Positions 25,051-33,687 of a stretch of DNA of 64,000 nucleotides are shown in pieces. The notes beneath the pieces were generated by a model that had not been told where the DNA came from, searched no databases, and saw only the letters and a program-made list of their open reading frames with translations. A program made the position numbers and the translations under genes. Every line of letters begins with the position of its first letter. Within the stretch, counting starts at the first letter, position 1. Origin of the DNA: Streptomyces sp. NBC_00236 (GTDB taxonomy: Bacteria; Actinomycetota; Actinomycetes; Streptomycetales; Streptomycetaceae). The stretch lies in assembly GCF_036195045.1 (NCBI RefSeq), contig NZ_CP108100.1, positions 7,192,001-7,256,000 on the forward strand, read 5' to 3'.

Positions 25051-27423
25051 TCAGCTGGTGTAGGCCTCCAGTTCGGAGAGCTGGGCGGCCGGCCAGCCGG
25101 TGTTGCCGGTGAACGTCAGCCGCAGATAGCGGGCGGACGTGCCGGGCAGGGTGACGGTCGCCCGGTTACCGCTCGACGGATCGAAGGTGTAACCCGCCGA
25201 GGCCTTGAGCGAGTTGAACGTGTTGTTGTCGGTGCTGCCCGACACGCTCAGGGTCTGCGTACGAGTGGACCAGGCGGCCGCCGGGGGCAGCTTCAGGACC
25301 AGCCGCTTGACCGCCTTCGCCGCGCCCAGGTCCACGGTGATGGTCTGCGGGAAGGCGTGGTTGGTGCTCTCCCAGTAGCTGTTGGCGTCGCCGTCCACGG
25401 CCCGGGAGGCGCTGTACACGTCGGCGTGGCCGGAGTCGGTGACGGTGCGGCCCTGGGCGAGGTTGCCCGTCTCGGCGGGCGGATCGGTGGGCGGGTCGGT
25501 CGGGTCGGTCGGCGGGTCCGTGGGCGGGTCCGTCGGACCGCTGCCGCCGCCCGGCACCCCGCCGTTGGTCCACACCGGGGCCGGCCAGGTCCCGGTGCAG
25601 GCCGGCGGATCGGCGTACCAGCCGGAGTTCCCGGTGCCCCGGGTGATCCGGAAGCCGCTGCCGACACAGTTGTGGATCGGGTTGGACTGCGCGATGTGCG
25701 TGGCCACGACGTTGTTGAAGGTGGCTGTGCCCGGCGACTGGATCTGCAGCGCGTAGGTGCCGGCGCCGTCGATCCTGATGTTGTCGAAGTGCAGCCCGTT
25801 CGTCGCACCCTCGATGAGGTGGATCGCGGCGTAGGAGCTGTCCAGCACCTCGGTGTCGGAGATGTTGACCGTGGCGTTGATCGGTTCGTTGAGCCCGCTG
25901 AACCAGATCGCTCCGACGCCGAACTGCCAGTTGTAGTCGTTGTTCCCGGTACGGATCAGGGTGTTGCGCGCCGCCGTGGTCGTACCGGAGACGGCGGTTC
26001 CCTGACCGGAGTTGACGCCCGGGTAGCGGTTGGCGATGTGCAGGCCGCCGCCGTTGGTGATGGTGTCCGACATGACGTTGTCGGAGATGGTGATGTCCTT
26101 GCCGCCGTACGTGACGATGTTGTTGGCGAGGATCGGCAGGATCACGGTGTTGAACGTGAACTTGTTCTTCACGTTCGGGACGTTCTCCGCCCACATCGCC
26201 AGACCGTCGTCACCGGTGTTGCGGACGAAGGTGTTGGTGACCTTGGAGTTCGTGACGCCGTAGTGGAAGTTCACGCCGTCCGCGGTCTGGTCCAGGATGC
26301 GGCTGTTCTTGATGGTGAAGTTGTCCATCGGGCCGTCCATCCAGGCGCCGCACTTGGTGTGCTGCATCCAGACGTTGTCGACGGTCGAGTCGGACAGCGC
26401 CCCGCCGATGGCGTTGACCTGGTCGTTGTCCTCGCGCTCCCGGATGTCGCCGATGATGGCGAAGTCCTTGAGCGTGACGTTGCGGCTGCCGCCCTGTGCG
26501 GCGTACTTGCCGTAGACGCCGACGGCCTTGCTGCGGTTCGACGGATCGCGGCCGGTCAGTACCGAGTACCAGGGACCGGCGCCGCGCAGCGTCACCTGGT
26601 CCACGACGATGTGGTCGCGGACCTGGAAGGTGCCCTGCGGGATGTACACCTCCTTGCCCTGCGCCTTGCCCGCGTCGACGGCCGCCTGGATCTTGGCGGT
26701 CGAGTCGGCGGACCCGGTCGGGTCGGCACCGAAGTCGGCGACGACGTCGAGGGCGCCCGAGGGCTTGGCGATGGGCGCGGCCACCTGCTCGAAGTCCGCC
26801 AGGTCGATGGTGAACGACGGTGAGGCGGCGGTGGAGGAGACCTGCAGCCGGACCTTCGTGCCGGCCGCGAGGGTCGACCCGAACATGGTTCTGGCCTCGT
26901 CGTAGAAGTGGTGCGGGTTGGTGTCTCCCGGGTTGTTGTTGAACGGGTAGCCGCCGTAGTACCAGCCGTACTTCGAGGTGACCGGCACGGCCTTGGGCGA
27001 GGCGCCGTTCACCGTCACGTCGATCGAGGCGTCCCGGCCCGATCCGGCGGCGTTGTCCGGCAGTGAGTACCGGAAGGACATGGCGTTCGCGGGTGCGGTG
27101 AGCGTGAACTCCACGTACTCACCCACCGCGTCCAGCGTCACGGCCTGCCGGCCCGACGCCTCGGAGGGCAGCGTGCCGTACAGGCGGTTCGGGCCGATCA
27201 GGGTGCCGTTGGTGGCTGCGTACTCGGCTTCCTGCTCCTTGAACGGAACGGTCGCACCGCGACCGGGAACCGCCAGCGGGGAAGGGGCCGGGACTCCCGC
27301 CGCGGCGGCTGTCGGGGCGCTGGACAGCACCACGGCGGCGGCGGTGCCGAACGCGGCGATGGCCAGCGCGAGGGAGGCGGATATGGATCGTCTGAGCAAC
27401 TGGCGTCGGGGTGGTGGGGTCAC
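25051..27423 (-). CDS. Secreted GH87-like alpha-1,3-glucanase (mycodextranase type)
   Basis: The 790-residue secreted protein has a signal peptide (about 1-43), a CBM35/6-like beta-sandwich (about 60-215), a right-handed parallel beta-helix (about 225-600), a Pro-Thr-Asp linker near 630 and a C-terminal F5/8 (discoidin, CBM32-like) domain. Three acidic residues, D382, D405 and D406 (in TADGVNFH and NTGDDGLAMW), sit at 23- and 1-residue spacings. As I recall it, this matches the catalytic Asp triad of GH87 alpha-1,3-glucanases. It would degrade fungal alpha-1,3-glucan or a related polymer outside the cell. The start is GTG 27423. It is divergent from a cellulase gene. Confidence 0.7.
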   Translation of the reverse strand: MTPPPRRQLLRRSISASLALAIAAFGTAAAVVLSSAPTAAAAGVPAPSPLAVPGRGATVPFKEQEAEYAATNGTLIGPNRLYGTLPSEASGRQAVTLDAVGEYVEFTLTAPANAMSFRYSLPDNAAGSGRDASIDVTVNGASPKAVPVTSKYGWYYGGYPFNNNPGDTNPHHFYDEARTMFGSTLAAGTKVRLQVSSTAASPSFTIDLADFEQVAAPIAKPSGALDVVADFGADPTGSADSTAKIQAAVDAGKAQGKEVYIPQGTFQVRDHIVVDQVTLRGAGPWYSVLTGRDPSNRSKAVGVYGKYAAQGGSRNVTLKDFAIIGDIREREDNDQVNAIGGALSDSTVDNVWMQHTKCGAWMDGPMDNFTIKNSRILDQTADGVNFHYGVTNSKVTNTFVRNTGDDGLAMWAENVPNVKNKFTFNTVILPILANNIVTYGGKDITISDNVMSDTITNGGGLHIANRYPGVNSGQGTAVSGTTTAARNTLIRTGNNDYNWQFGVGAIWFSGLNEPINATVNISDTEVLDSSYAAIHLIEGATNGLHFDNIRIDGAGTYALQIQSPGTATFNNVVATHIAQSNPIHNCVGSGFRITRGTGNSGWYADPPACTGTWPAPVWTNGGVPGGGSGPTDPPTDPPTDPTDPPTDPPAETGNLAQGRTVTDSGHADVYSASRAVDGDANSYWESTNHAFPQTITVDLGAAKAVKRLVLKLPPAAAWSTRTQTLSVSGSTDNNTFNSLKASAGYTFDPSSGNRATVTLPGTSARYLRLTFTGNTGWPAAQLSELEAYTS

Positions 27424-27713
27424 GTCTCGGTCGTCCTTGCGGCTCGTGGGGGCTCTTCGGACGCCCCACAGGCTAGGAGCAGTGACGCAAGGAAGTCCAC
27501 GCTGCTGCGCAAGATTCCGTCTTTGGTGCTCAAATTTGCGACGGATCACTGTGAGAATCAGGTGTTCTGGGCGGGTTGGTCGGTCCGGCCGGGCCTGTGG
27601 CCCGAGGTCGTGGTGCTCGGTGCCCGGAAGCGGCCGGGGTGGAGAAGGTGTGCCCTGGCGGGAAAAGTCGGGATCTCCCGCCGGTGGCTTGCCGCGGATG
27701 TCGCCGCGACCCA

Positions 27714-27759
27714 TTGACAGCGCGGCGGCGTGCTGGCTTCATGCTTGGGAGCGCTCCCA
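27714..27759 (+). promoter_or_regulatory. Promoter and CebR operator of the GH5 cellulase gene
   Basis: A -35 element TTGACA (27714-27719) is followed about 18 bp later by a weak -10 region. Then comes the 14-bp perfect palindrome TGGGAGCGCTCCCA (27746-27759), which is identical to the consensus operator of the cellobiose-responsive repressor CebR in Streptomyces. The box lies 35 bp before the ATG and would block transcription until cello-oligosaccharides release CebR. The remaining gap upstream (27424-27713) shows no gene. Confidence 0.88.
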
Positions 27760-27794
27760 CACCTTCGTGTTCTTCGGTCGAAAGGCGAAAACGA

Positions 27795-29201
27795 ATGAAG
27801 TCGTTCAGGCGCGGGCGAAAGGGAACCCTGGTGGCCGCGGGGCTGGCCGCCGTCACGTTGTTCGCTTTATCGGGTACGGCTGACGCGCAGCCGGTACGGG
27901 CTGCCGGCGGGGCGGCCGCACAGGCGGGGGAGGGGGCCCAAGCGGAACCCCGGGCGGAATCCCGTACACAGGCCGCGACCGGCACGGACTGGCTGCACAC
28001 CGACGGCAATCGGATCGTCGATGAGAACGGTCACCAGGTATGGCTGACCGGCGTCAACTGGTTCGGGTTCAATGCCACCGAGCGGGTCTTCCACGGCCTC
28101 TGGTCGGCCAATCTGGACACGCTCACTCGGCAGATGGCGCAACGCGGAATCAATATCGTCCGGGTGCCGATCTCCACCCAGTTGCTCCTCGAATGGAAGA
28201 ACGGGCAGGCGACCGTACCGAGTGCGGTCAATTCCTGGGCGAATCCTGAACTGAAGGACAAGACGAGCCTTCAGGTATTCGACGCCTTTCTCGATGTGGC
28301 GGACAAGTACGGCATCAAGGTCATGCTCGATGTGCACAGTGCCGAGGCGGATAATTCCGGGCACATCCACCCCGTCTGGTGGAAGGGTTCGATCACCACC
28401 GAGCAGTTCTACACGGCATGGGAATGGGTGACCGACCGCTACAAGTCCGACGACACGCTGGTGGCGATGGACATCAAGAACGAGCCGCACGGCAAGCAGG
28501 GCGACAGCCCCCGGGCGAAATGGGACGGCTCCACCGACCAGGACAATTTCAAGTACGCGTGCGAGACCGCCGGAAAGCGGATTCTCGCCGTCAACCCGCA
28601 CGTACTGATCCTGTGCGAGGGAATCGAGGTCTACCCGCGGGACGGAACAAACTGGTCCTCCACCGATGCGTCGGACTACGACCACACCTGGTGGGGCGGC
28701 AACCTGCGCGGCGCGGCGGAGCACCCCGTGGACCTGGGAGCCCAGCAGGACCAGCTCGTCTACTCCCCGCACGACTACGGACCGCTGGTCTTCGCCCAGC
28801 CCTGGTTCCAGGGCGAGTGGAGCCGTACGACGCTGGAGCGGGACGTCTGGGACCCGAACTGGCTCTACCTCCACAAGAGCGGCACGGCGCCCCTGCTGAT
28901 CGGCGAGTGGGGCGGTTTCCTGGACGGCGGTCCCAACGAGAAGTGGATGAACGCCCTGCGTGACGTCATCGTCGAGAACCGGATCAGCCAGACCTTCTGG
29001 TGCCTCAACCCGAATTCCGGCGACACCGGCGGCCTGCTCGGCTACGACTGGGCGACCTGGGACGAGGCGAAGTACGCCCTGCTGAAGCCGGCCCTGTGGC
29101 AGGAGGACGGCGCCTTCGTGAGCCTCGACCACCAGACCCCGCTCGGCGGCGAGGGCAGCACCACCGGCATCAGCCTCACGGACCTGTACGGCTCCGGCTG
29201 A
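27795..29201 (+). CDS. Secreted GH5 cellulase (endoglucanase)
   Basis: The 468-residue secreted enzyme has a signal peptide ending near residue 31, a low-complexity Ala/Glu/Gln linker (32-62) and a GH5 TIM barrel. The acid/base Glu230 lies in MDIKNEPHG and the nucleophile Glu371 in LLIGEWGG. It has no carbohydrate-binding module. Codon 25 is TTA (27867-27869), in the signal peptide, so translation should need the bldA tRNA. A CebR box sits upstream. Codon bias at third positions is weaker in the first half than in neighbouring genes. Confidence 0.93.
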   Translation: MKSFRRGRKGTLVAAGLAAVTLFALSGTADAQPVRAAGGAAAQAGEGAQAEPRAESRTQAATGTDWLHTDGNRIVDENGHQVWLTGVNWFGFNATERVFHGLWSANLDTLTRQMAQRGINIVRVPISTQLLLEWKNGQATVPSAVNSWANPELKDKTSLQVFDAFLDVADKYGIKVMLDVHSAEADNSGHIHPVWWKGSITTEQFYTAWEWVTDRYKSDDTLVAMDIKNEPHGKQGDSPRAKWDGSTDQDNFKYACETAGKRILAVNPHVLILCEGIEVYPRDGTNWSSTDASDYDHTWWGGNLRGAAEHPVDLGAQQDQLVYSPHDYGPLVFAQPWFQGEWSRTTLERDVWDPNWLYLHKSGTAPLLIGEWGGFLDGGPNEKWMNALRDVIVENRISQTFWCLNPNSGDTGGLLGYDWATWDEAKYALLKPALWQEDGAFVSLDHQTPLGGEGSTTGISLTDLYGSG

Positions 29202-29242
29202 GGCGCCGGGCCCGTCGAGGCCGGGGCGGGCGACGGCACGCA

Positions 29243-29278
29243 CGAGGGCCCGGATGCTGGGGAGCATCCGGGCCCTCG
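29243..29278. terminator. Bidirectional terminator
   Basis: A perfect 16-bp stem (CGAGGGCCCGGATGCT and its complement) with a GGGG loop lies between the convergent cellulase and pssA genes. Confidence 0.87.
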
Positions 29279-29298
29279 TCCTTGCTGTGCTGTGCGGG

Positions 29299-30153
29299 CT
29301 ACGGCAGCTGGGCCGCGCGTGCCTCGCGCCGGTTGTCGCGGAAGGTGTTCACCCGGCGGGCGGTCGCGAAGAGCGGGATGACCGCACCGAGGACCACCTG
29401 GAGCGCGCAGCCGGTCTGCAGAAGCAGCTGACCGCCGGGGGCGTCGAACGCCCACGCGGCCAGGAGCCCCATCGCGGCCACGATCCAGCCGAGCATCGCC
29501 ACCGCGAGCACGCCCCGCGGCTTCGGGTACTCGACCCGGCTGACCATCAGCCACGCCACTCCGACGATCGCCAGCAGCGTCGGCACGAAGGGCAGCTCCA
29601 GGAGCACGATCGAGATGACCGTGAGCGCTCCGAAGGGGCTCGGCATGCCCTGGAACATGCCGTCCTTCAGGGTCACGCAGGAGAATCTCGCAAGCCTGAG
29701 CACCACCGCCAGCAGCACCACGATCGCCGCGAGCGCCGAGACCCGCTGGTGTGCGTCGTCCGCGACCATGCCGTACACGAGGACGAAGTACGCCGGGGCG
29801 AGCCCGAAGCTGACCAGGTCCGAGAGGTTGTCCAGCTCGGCACCCATCGGCGAGGACCGCAGCTTGCGCGCCACGAGCCCGTCGAACAGATCGAAGATCG
29901 CCGCCATGAGCATGAGGATCACGGCGGTGGCCGCGGAGTGCCGCGCCATGCCGCTCTCGTCGCTGCCCGTGAGGTGCGGGATGAGGATCCCCGTGGTGGT
30001 GAAGTACACCGCCATGAATCCACACGTGGCGTTACCGAGAGTGAGGGTGTCCGCTATCGACAGCCGCATCGAGAGCGGCATGTCCTCGGCGTCGTCCTCG
30101 GCCTCGGCCTCCGGCACCCAGCCGGCCTGTGTGTCCGGATCAATCACGGTCAA
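29299..30153 (-). CDS. pssA: CDP-diacylglycerol--serine O-phosphatidyltransferase
   Basis: The 284-residue membrane protein has the CDP-alcohol phosphatidyltransferase motif DG-x2-AR-x8-G-x3-D-x3-D in DGLVARK...MGAELDNLSD near residue 90, plus about eight hydrophobic helices. It joins serine to CDP-diacylglycerol to make phosphatidylserine. Its start overlaps the psd stop by 14 bp, so the two enzymes of phosphatidylethanolamine synthesis are co-transcribed. Confidence 0.93.
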   Translation of the reverse strand: MTVIDPDTQAGWVPEAEAEDDAEDMPLSMRLSIADTLTLGNATCGFMAVYFTTTGILIPHLTGSDESGMARHSAATAVILMLMAAIFDLFDGLVARKLRSSPMGAELDNLSDLVSFGLAPAYFVLVYGMVADDAHQRVSALAAIVVLLAVVLRLARFSCVTLKDGMFQGMPSPFGALTVISIVLLELPFVPTLLAIVGVAWLMVSRVEYPKPRGVLAVAMLGWIVAAMGLLAAWAFDAPGGQLLLQTGCALQVVLGAVIPLFATARRVNTFRDNRREARAAQLP

Positions 30154-30787
30154 TGCGAGTCACCCCCGCGGTGGTGGCCTGGCCGACCTCGACCGCGACA
30201 TCGATACCTTCCGGAAGGTAGATGTCGACCCGCGAGCCGAACCGGATCAGGCCGATGCGCTCGCCCTGCTCCACCTTCGTGCCCTGCGGGACGTACGGGA
30301 CGATGCGGCGGGCGACCGCACCCGCGATCTGCACCATCTCGATGTCACCGAGCTCGGTGTCGAAGTGCCAGACAACGCGCTCGTTGTTCTCGCTCTCCTT
30401 GTTGAACGCCGGGACGAACCCACCGGGGATGTGCTCGACCGATGTCACCGTGCCGGCCAGTGGCGCGCGGTTGACGTGCACGTTCAGCGGGCTCATGAAG
30501 ATCGCGACGCGGGTGCGTCCGTCCTTCCACGGCATGATGCTCTGCACCACGCCGTCGGCCGGTGAGATGACGCGCCCCTGGGTGATCTCGCGCTCGGGGT
30601 CGCGGAAGAACCACAGCATGCCCGCCGCGAGCGCGGTGGTGGGCACGGCCAAGGCCGCCCAGCGCCCGGACCTGCGGGCCCGGGTCAGGCTGAGTGCGGC
30701 GGTGGCGACGGTCGGCAGGAGCCACGGCGAAGCTCCGCGTGCAAGGCGGACCCCGCCGCGTGGTGCAGAGGTATGGCTGTCGGGCAT
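30140..30787 (-). CDS. psd: Phosphatidylserine decarboxylase
   Basis: The 215-residue protein is the short PSD-A type. The self-cleavage site is Gly184-Ser185 in RFGSRVDIYLP, where Ser becomes the pyruvoyl cofactor. Conserved PADGVV and FMSPLNVHVNR segments are present, and a membrane helix lies near residues 42-58. It converts phosphatidylserine to phosphatidylethanolamine. The ATG at 30787 gives the usual N-terminus; a start 12 codons upstream is less likely. Confidence 0.93.
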   Translation of the reverse strand: MPDSHTSAPRGGVRLARGASPWLLPTVATAALSLTRARRSGRWAALAVPTTALAAGMLWFFRDPEREITQGRVISPADGVVQSIMPWKDGRTRVAIFMSPLNVHVNRAPLAGTVTSVEHIPGGFVPAFNKESENNERVVWHFDTELGDIEMVQIAGAVARRIVPYVPQGTKVEQGERIGLIRFGSRVDIYLPEGIDVAVEVGQATTAGVTRIDRD

Positions 30788-30968
30788 GGATGACCTTCGT
30801 AGCGGATGATGCCGCGCTGGCAACGGGGGACGGCGGCTTTTCCGGCGATGTTATCGGTTGCTGACCGCAACTGGGCAAGCCAGCAGCCGAGTCGGACGTC
30901 TGGAAGGCACCGGATGAGGATGACAGGGTGTGATCTTCTTCGCGGCTAAATCGCCTCGAATGGGACAA

Positions 30969-32174
30969 TCAACCCTGGAAACGGTACTCCTCGAGGAGTC
31001 GGCGCCCGATGATCATTTTCTGGATCTCGGCGGTACCTTCACCGATCAGCAGCATCGGGGCCTCACGGTAGAGGCGCTCGATCTCGTACTCCTTGGAGAA
31101 GCCGTAACCGCCGTGGATACGGAAGGCGTCCTCGACGACTTCCTTGCAGTACTCGGAGGCGAGGTACTTCGCCATCCCTGCCTCCAGGTCGTTCCGCTCC
31201 CCGGAGTCCTTTTTGCGCGCTGCATTTACCATCATCGCATGCGCGGCCTCGACCTTGGTGGCCATTTCGGCCAGCTTGAACTGGATCGCCTGGTGCTGGG
31301 CGATCGGCTTTCCGAAGGTGTGGCGCTGCTGCGCGTAGGAAACGCCCAGTTCGAATGCACGCTGTGCGACGCCACAGCCACGCGCAGCCACATTGACGCG
31401 GCCCACCTCCACGCCGTCCATCATTTGGTAAAACCCTCGGCCGGTGGTGCCGCCCAGCACACGATTGGCCGGAATGCGTAGTCCGTCCATGATGAGTTCG
31501 GTGGTGTCGACGCCCTTGTAACCCATCTTGTCGATCTTCCCCGGGATGGTGAGACCGGGCCGGACCTCGCCGAATCCGGGCTCCTTCTCCACCAGGAAGG
31601 TCGTCATCGACTTGTGCGGCGGCGTGCCCTCGGGGTGGCCTTCGTCACTCCGGCACAGCACGGCGACGAGCGAGGACGTGCCGCCGTTCGTCAGCCACAT
31701 CTTCTGACCGTTGAGGACGTACTCCTCGCCGTCCTTGACGCCCTTGGAGCTGATCGCCGAGACGTCCGAGCCGAGCGCCGGCTCGGACATCGAGAAGGCG
31801 CCGCGGACCTCGCCCAGCGCCATCCGGGGCAGGAAGGTGTCCTTCTGCTCCTGCGTGCCGTGCTGCTTGAGCATGTACGCCACGATGAAGTGCGTGTTGA
31901 TGATTCCGGACACGCTCATCCAGCCGCGGGCGATTTCCTCCACACACAGCGCGTATGTGAGAAGCGACTCACCCAGACCGCCGTACTCCTCGGGAATCAT
32001 CAGTCCGAACAGACCGAGTTCCTTGAGGCCCTCGACGATCTCGGTAGGGTACTCGTCGCGGTGCTCCAGCTGGGTCGCGACCGGAAGGATCTCCTTGTCG
32101 ACGAAAGCCCGGACCGTGGAAAGGATTTCCTGCTGGACTTCGTTGAGACCGGCCGTCTGGGCGAGTCGCGTCAT
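30969..32174 (-). CDS. Acyl-CoA dehydrogenase, probable (2S)-methylsuccinyl-CoA dehydrogenase
   Basis: The 401-residue flavoprotein has standard acyl-CoA dehydrogenase signatures: AFSMSEPALGSDV near residue 126, QRHTFGKPIAQHQAIQFKLAEM near residue 285 and HGGYGFSKEYEIERLYREAPMLLIGEGTAEIQ near the C-terminus, which includes the catalytic Glu. It closes an operon with MaoC, CoA lyase, mutase and Ccr genes. In the ethylmalonyl-CoA pathway it would oxidise methylsuccinyl-CoA to mesaconyl-CoA. It lacks the long N-terminal extension seen in some proteobacterial Mcd enzymes, so the assignment relies on context. Confidence 0.82.
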   Translation of the reverse strand: MTRLAQTAGLNEVQQEILSTVRAFVDKEILPVATQLEHRDEYPTEIVEGLKELGLFGLMIPEEYGGLGESLLTYALCVEEIARGWMSVSGIINTHFIVAYMLKQHGTQEQKDTFLPRMALGEVRGAFSMSEPALGSDVSAISSKGVKDGEEYVLNGQKMWLTNGGTSSLVAVLCRSDEGHPEGTPPHKSMTTFLVEKEPGFGEVRPGLTIPGKIDKMGYKGVDTTELIMDGLRIPANRVLGGTTGRGFYQMMDGVEVGRVNVAARGCGVAQRAFELGVSYAQQRHTFGKPIAQHQAIQFKLAEMATKVEAAHAMMVNAARKKDSGERNDLEAGMAKYLASEYCKEVVEDAFRIHGGYGFSKEYEIERLYREAPMLLIGEGTAEIQKMIIGRRLLEEYRFQG

Positions 32175-32176
32175 GG

Positions 32177-32704
32177 CTACTTCTCCACGTTCTTCGGCGA
32201 AGGCTGCTTCAGCTCCGGGCGGCCGGGCTGTTCGCCGCCCCGCTCCTTGATGTACGTCTCGGTGGGGACCATGACCTTGCGGCGGAAGACGCAGACGAGC
32301 GTGCCGTCCTGCTTGTAGCCCTTGGTCTCCACATAAACGATTCCGCGGTCGGTCTTGGACCGTGACGGGGTCTTGTCCAGAACGGTGGTCTCGCCGTAGA
32401 TCGTGTCGCCGTGGAAGGTCGGCGCCACGTGCTTCAGCGACTCGACCTCCAGGTTGGCGATCGCCTTTCCGGAGACGTCCGGGACCGACATGCCCAGCAA
32501 CAGCGAGTAGATGTAGTTGCCGACGACTACGTTCTTGCCGAAGTCGGTCGTCTTCTCTGCGTAGTTGCTGTCCATGTGCAACGGATGGTGATTCATGGTC
32601 AGCAGGCAGAACAGGTGGTCGTCGTATTCGGTGACGGTCTTTCCGGGCCAGTGCTTGTAGACGGCACCGACCTCGAACTCCTCGTACGTGCGTCCGAACT
32701 GCAT
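32177..32704 (-). CDS. MaoC-family dehydratase, probable mesaconyl-CoA hydratase
   Basis: The 175-residue hot-dog-fold protein has the hydratase catalytic pair in DDHLFCLLTMNHHPLHMD, typical of MaoC-like enoyl-CoA hydratases. The ATG at 32704 is used because the open frame continues antisense-like through the lyase gene. It lies 2 bp from both neighbours. By context it adds water to mesaconyl-CoA, giving beta-methylmalyl-CoA for the next enzyme. Confidence 0.87.
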   Translation of the reverse strand: MQFGRTYEEFEVGAVYKHWPGKTVTEYDDHLFCLLTMNHHPLHMDSNYAEKTTDFGKNVVVGNYIYSLLLGMSVPDVSGKAIANLEVESLKHVAPTFHGDTIYGETTVLDKTPSRSKTDRGIVYVETKGYKQDGTLVCVFRRKVMVPTETYIKERGGEQPGRPELKQPSPKNVEK

Positions 32705-32706
32705 GA

Positions 32707-33687
32707 TCAGGCCTCCGGAGCTTCGAACTTGGAGGTGCGCTGCATGCCGGCCGCGCGGCCCTTGCCCGCGATGACCAGGGCCATCTTGCGGCTGGCCTCG
32801 TCGATCATCTCGTCGCCGAGCATCGCGGAGCCCTTCTTGCCGCCCTCCTCGGAGGTGCACCAGTCGTAGGCGTCGAGGATCAGCTCGGCGTGGTCGTAGT
32901 CCTCCTGCGAGGGGGAGAACACCTCGTTGGCCGCGTCGACCTGACCGGGGTGCAGCACCCACTTGCCGTCGAACCCGAGAGCCGCGGCACGGCCGGCGAC
33001 CTCGCGGTAGGCGTCCACGTCGCGGATCTGGAGGAACGGGCCGTCGATCGCCTGGAGGTCGTGCGTACGGGCCGCCATCAGGATGCGCATCAGGATGTAG
33101 TGGTAGGCGTCCGCGCCGTAGCCGGGCGGCTGCTGACCGACGACCAGGGTCTTCATGTTGATCGACGCCATGAAGTCGGCCGGGCCGAAGATCAGGGTCT
33201 CCAGGCGGGGCGAGGCGGCCGCGATGTCGTCGATGTTCACGAGGCCCTTGGCGTTCTCGATCTGCGCCTCGATGCCGATCTTCCCGACCTCGAAGCCCAT
33301 CGTCTTCTCGATCTGGGTGAGCAGCAGATCCAGTGCGACGACCTGCTGGGCGTCCTGGACCTTCGGCAGCATGATGCAGTCGAGGTTCGGGCCGGCGCCC
33401 TCGACGACCGTGATGACGTCGCGGTACGTCCAGTGCGTCGTCCAGTCGTTGACCCGCACGACCCGGGTCTTGCCCGTCCAGTCGCCGTTGTTCAGCGCGT
33501 CGACGATGTGGTGGCGGGCGCCCTCCTTGGCGAGCGGCGCGCAGGCGTCCTCCAGGTCGAGGAAGACCTGGTCGGCCGGGAGGCCCTGGGCCTTCTCCAG
33601 GAACCGCGGGTTCGAGCCGGGCACGGCCAGGCAGGAGCGGCGCGGGCGCAGCCGGTTCACGGGAGACGAGGGGCTGGGCGTGGTCAT
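32707..33687 (-). CDS. HpcH/HpaI-family CoA-ester lyase, probable beta-methylmalyl-CoA/malyl-CoA lyase
   Basis: The 326-residue protein matches the CitE/malyl-CoA lyase family: RSCLAVPGSNPRFLEKA at the N-terminus, the metal-site segments FLDLEDACAP and IGIEAQIENAKGLVN, and the C-terminal GFDGKWVLHPGQVDAAN. It should cleave beta-methylmalyl-CoA to glyoxylate and propionyl-CoA. Its start overlaps the mutase stop by 4 bp. Confidence 0.9.
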   Translation of the reverse strand: MTTPSPSSPVNRLRPRRSCLAVPGSNPRFLEKAQGLPADQVFLDLEDACAPLAKEGARHHIVDALNNGDWTGKTRVVRVNDWTTHWTYRDVITVVEGAGPNLDCIMLPKVQDAQQVVALDLLLTQIEKTMGFEVGKIGIEAQIENAKGLVNIDDIAAASPRLETLIFGPADFMASINMKTLVVGQQPPGYGADAYHYILMRILMAARTHDLQAIDGPFLQIRDVDAYREVAGRAAALGFDGKWVLHPGQVDAANEVFSPSQEDYDHAELILDAYDWCTSEEGGKKGSAMLGDEMIDEASRKMALVIAGKGRAAGMQRTSKFEAPEA

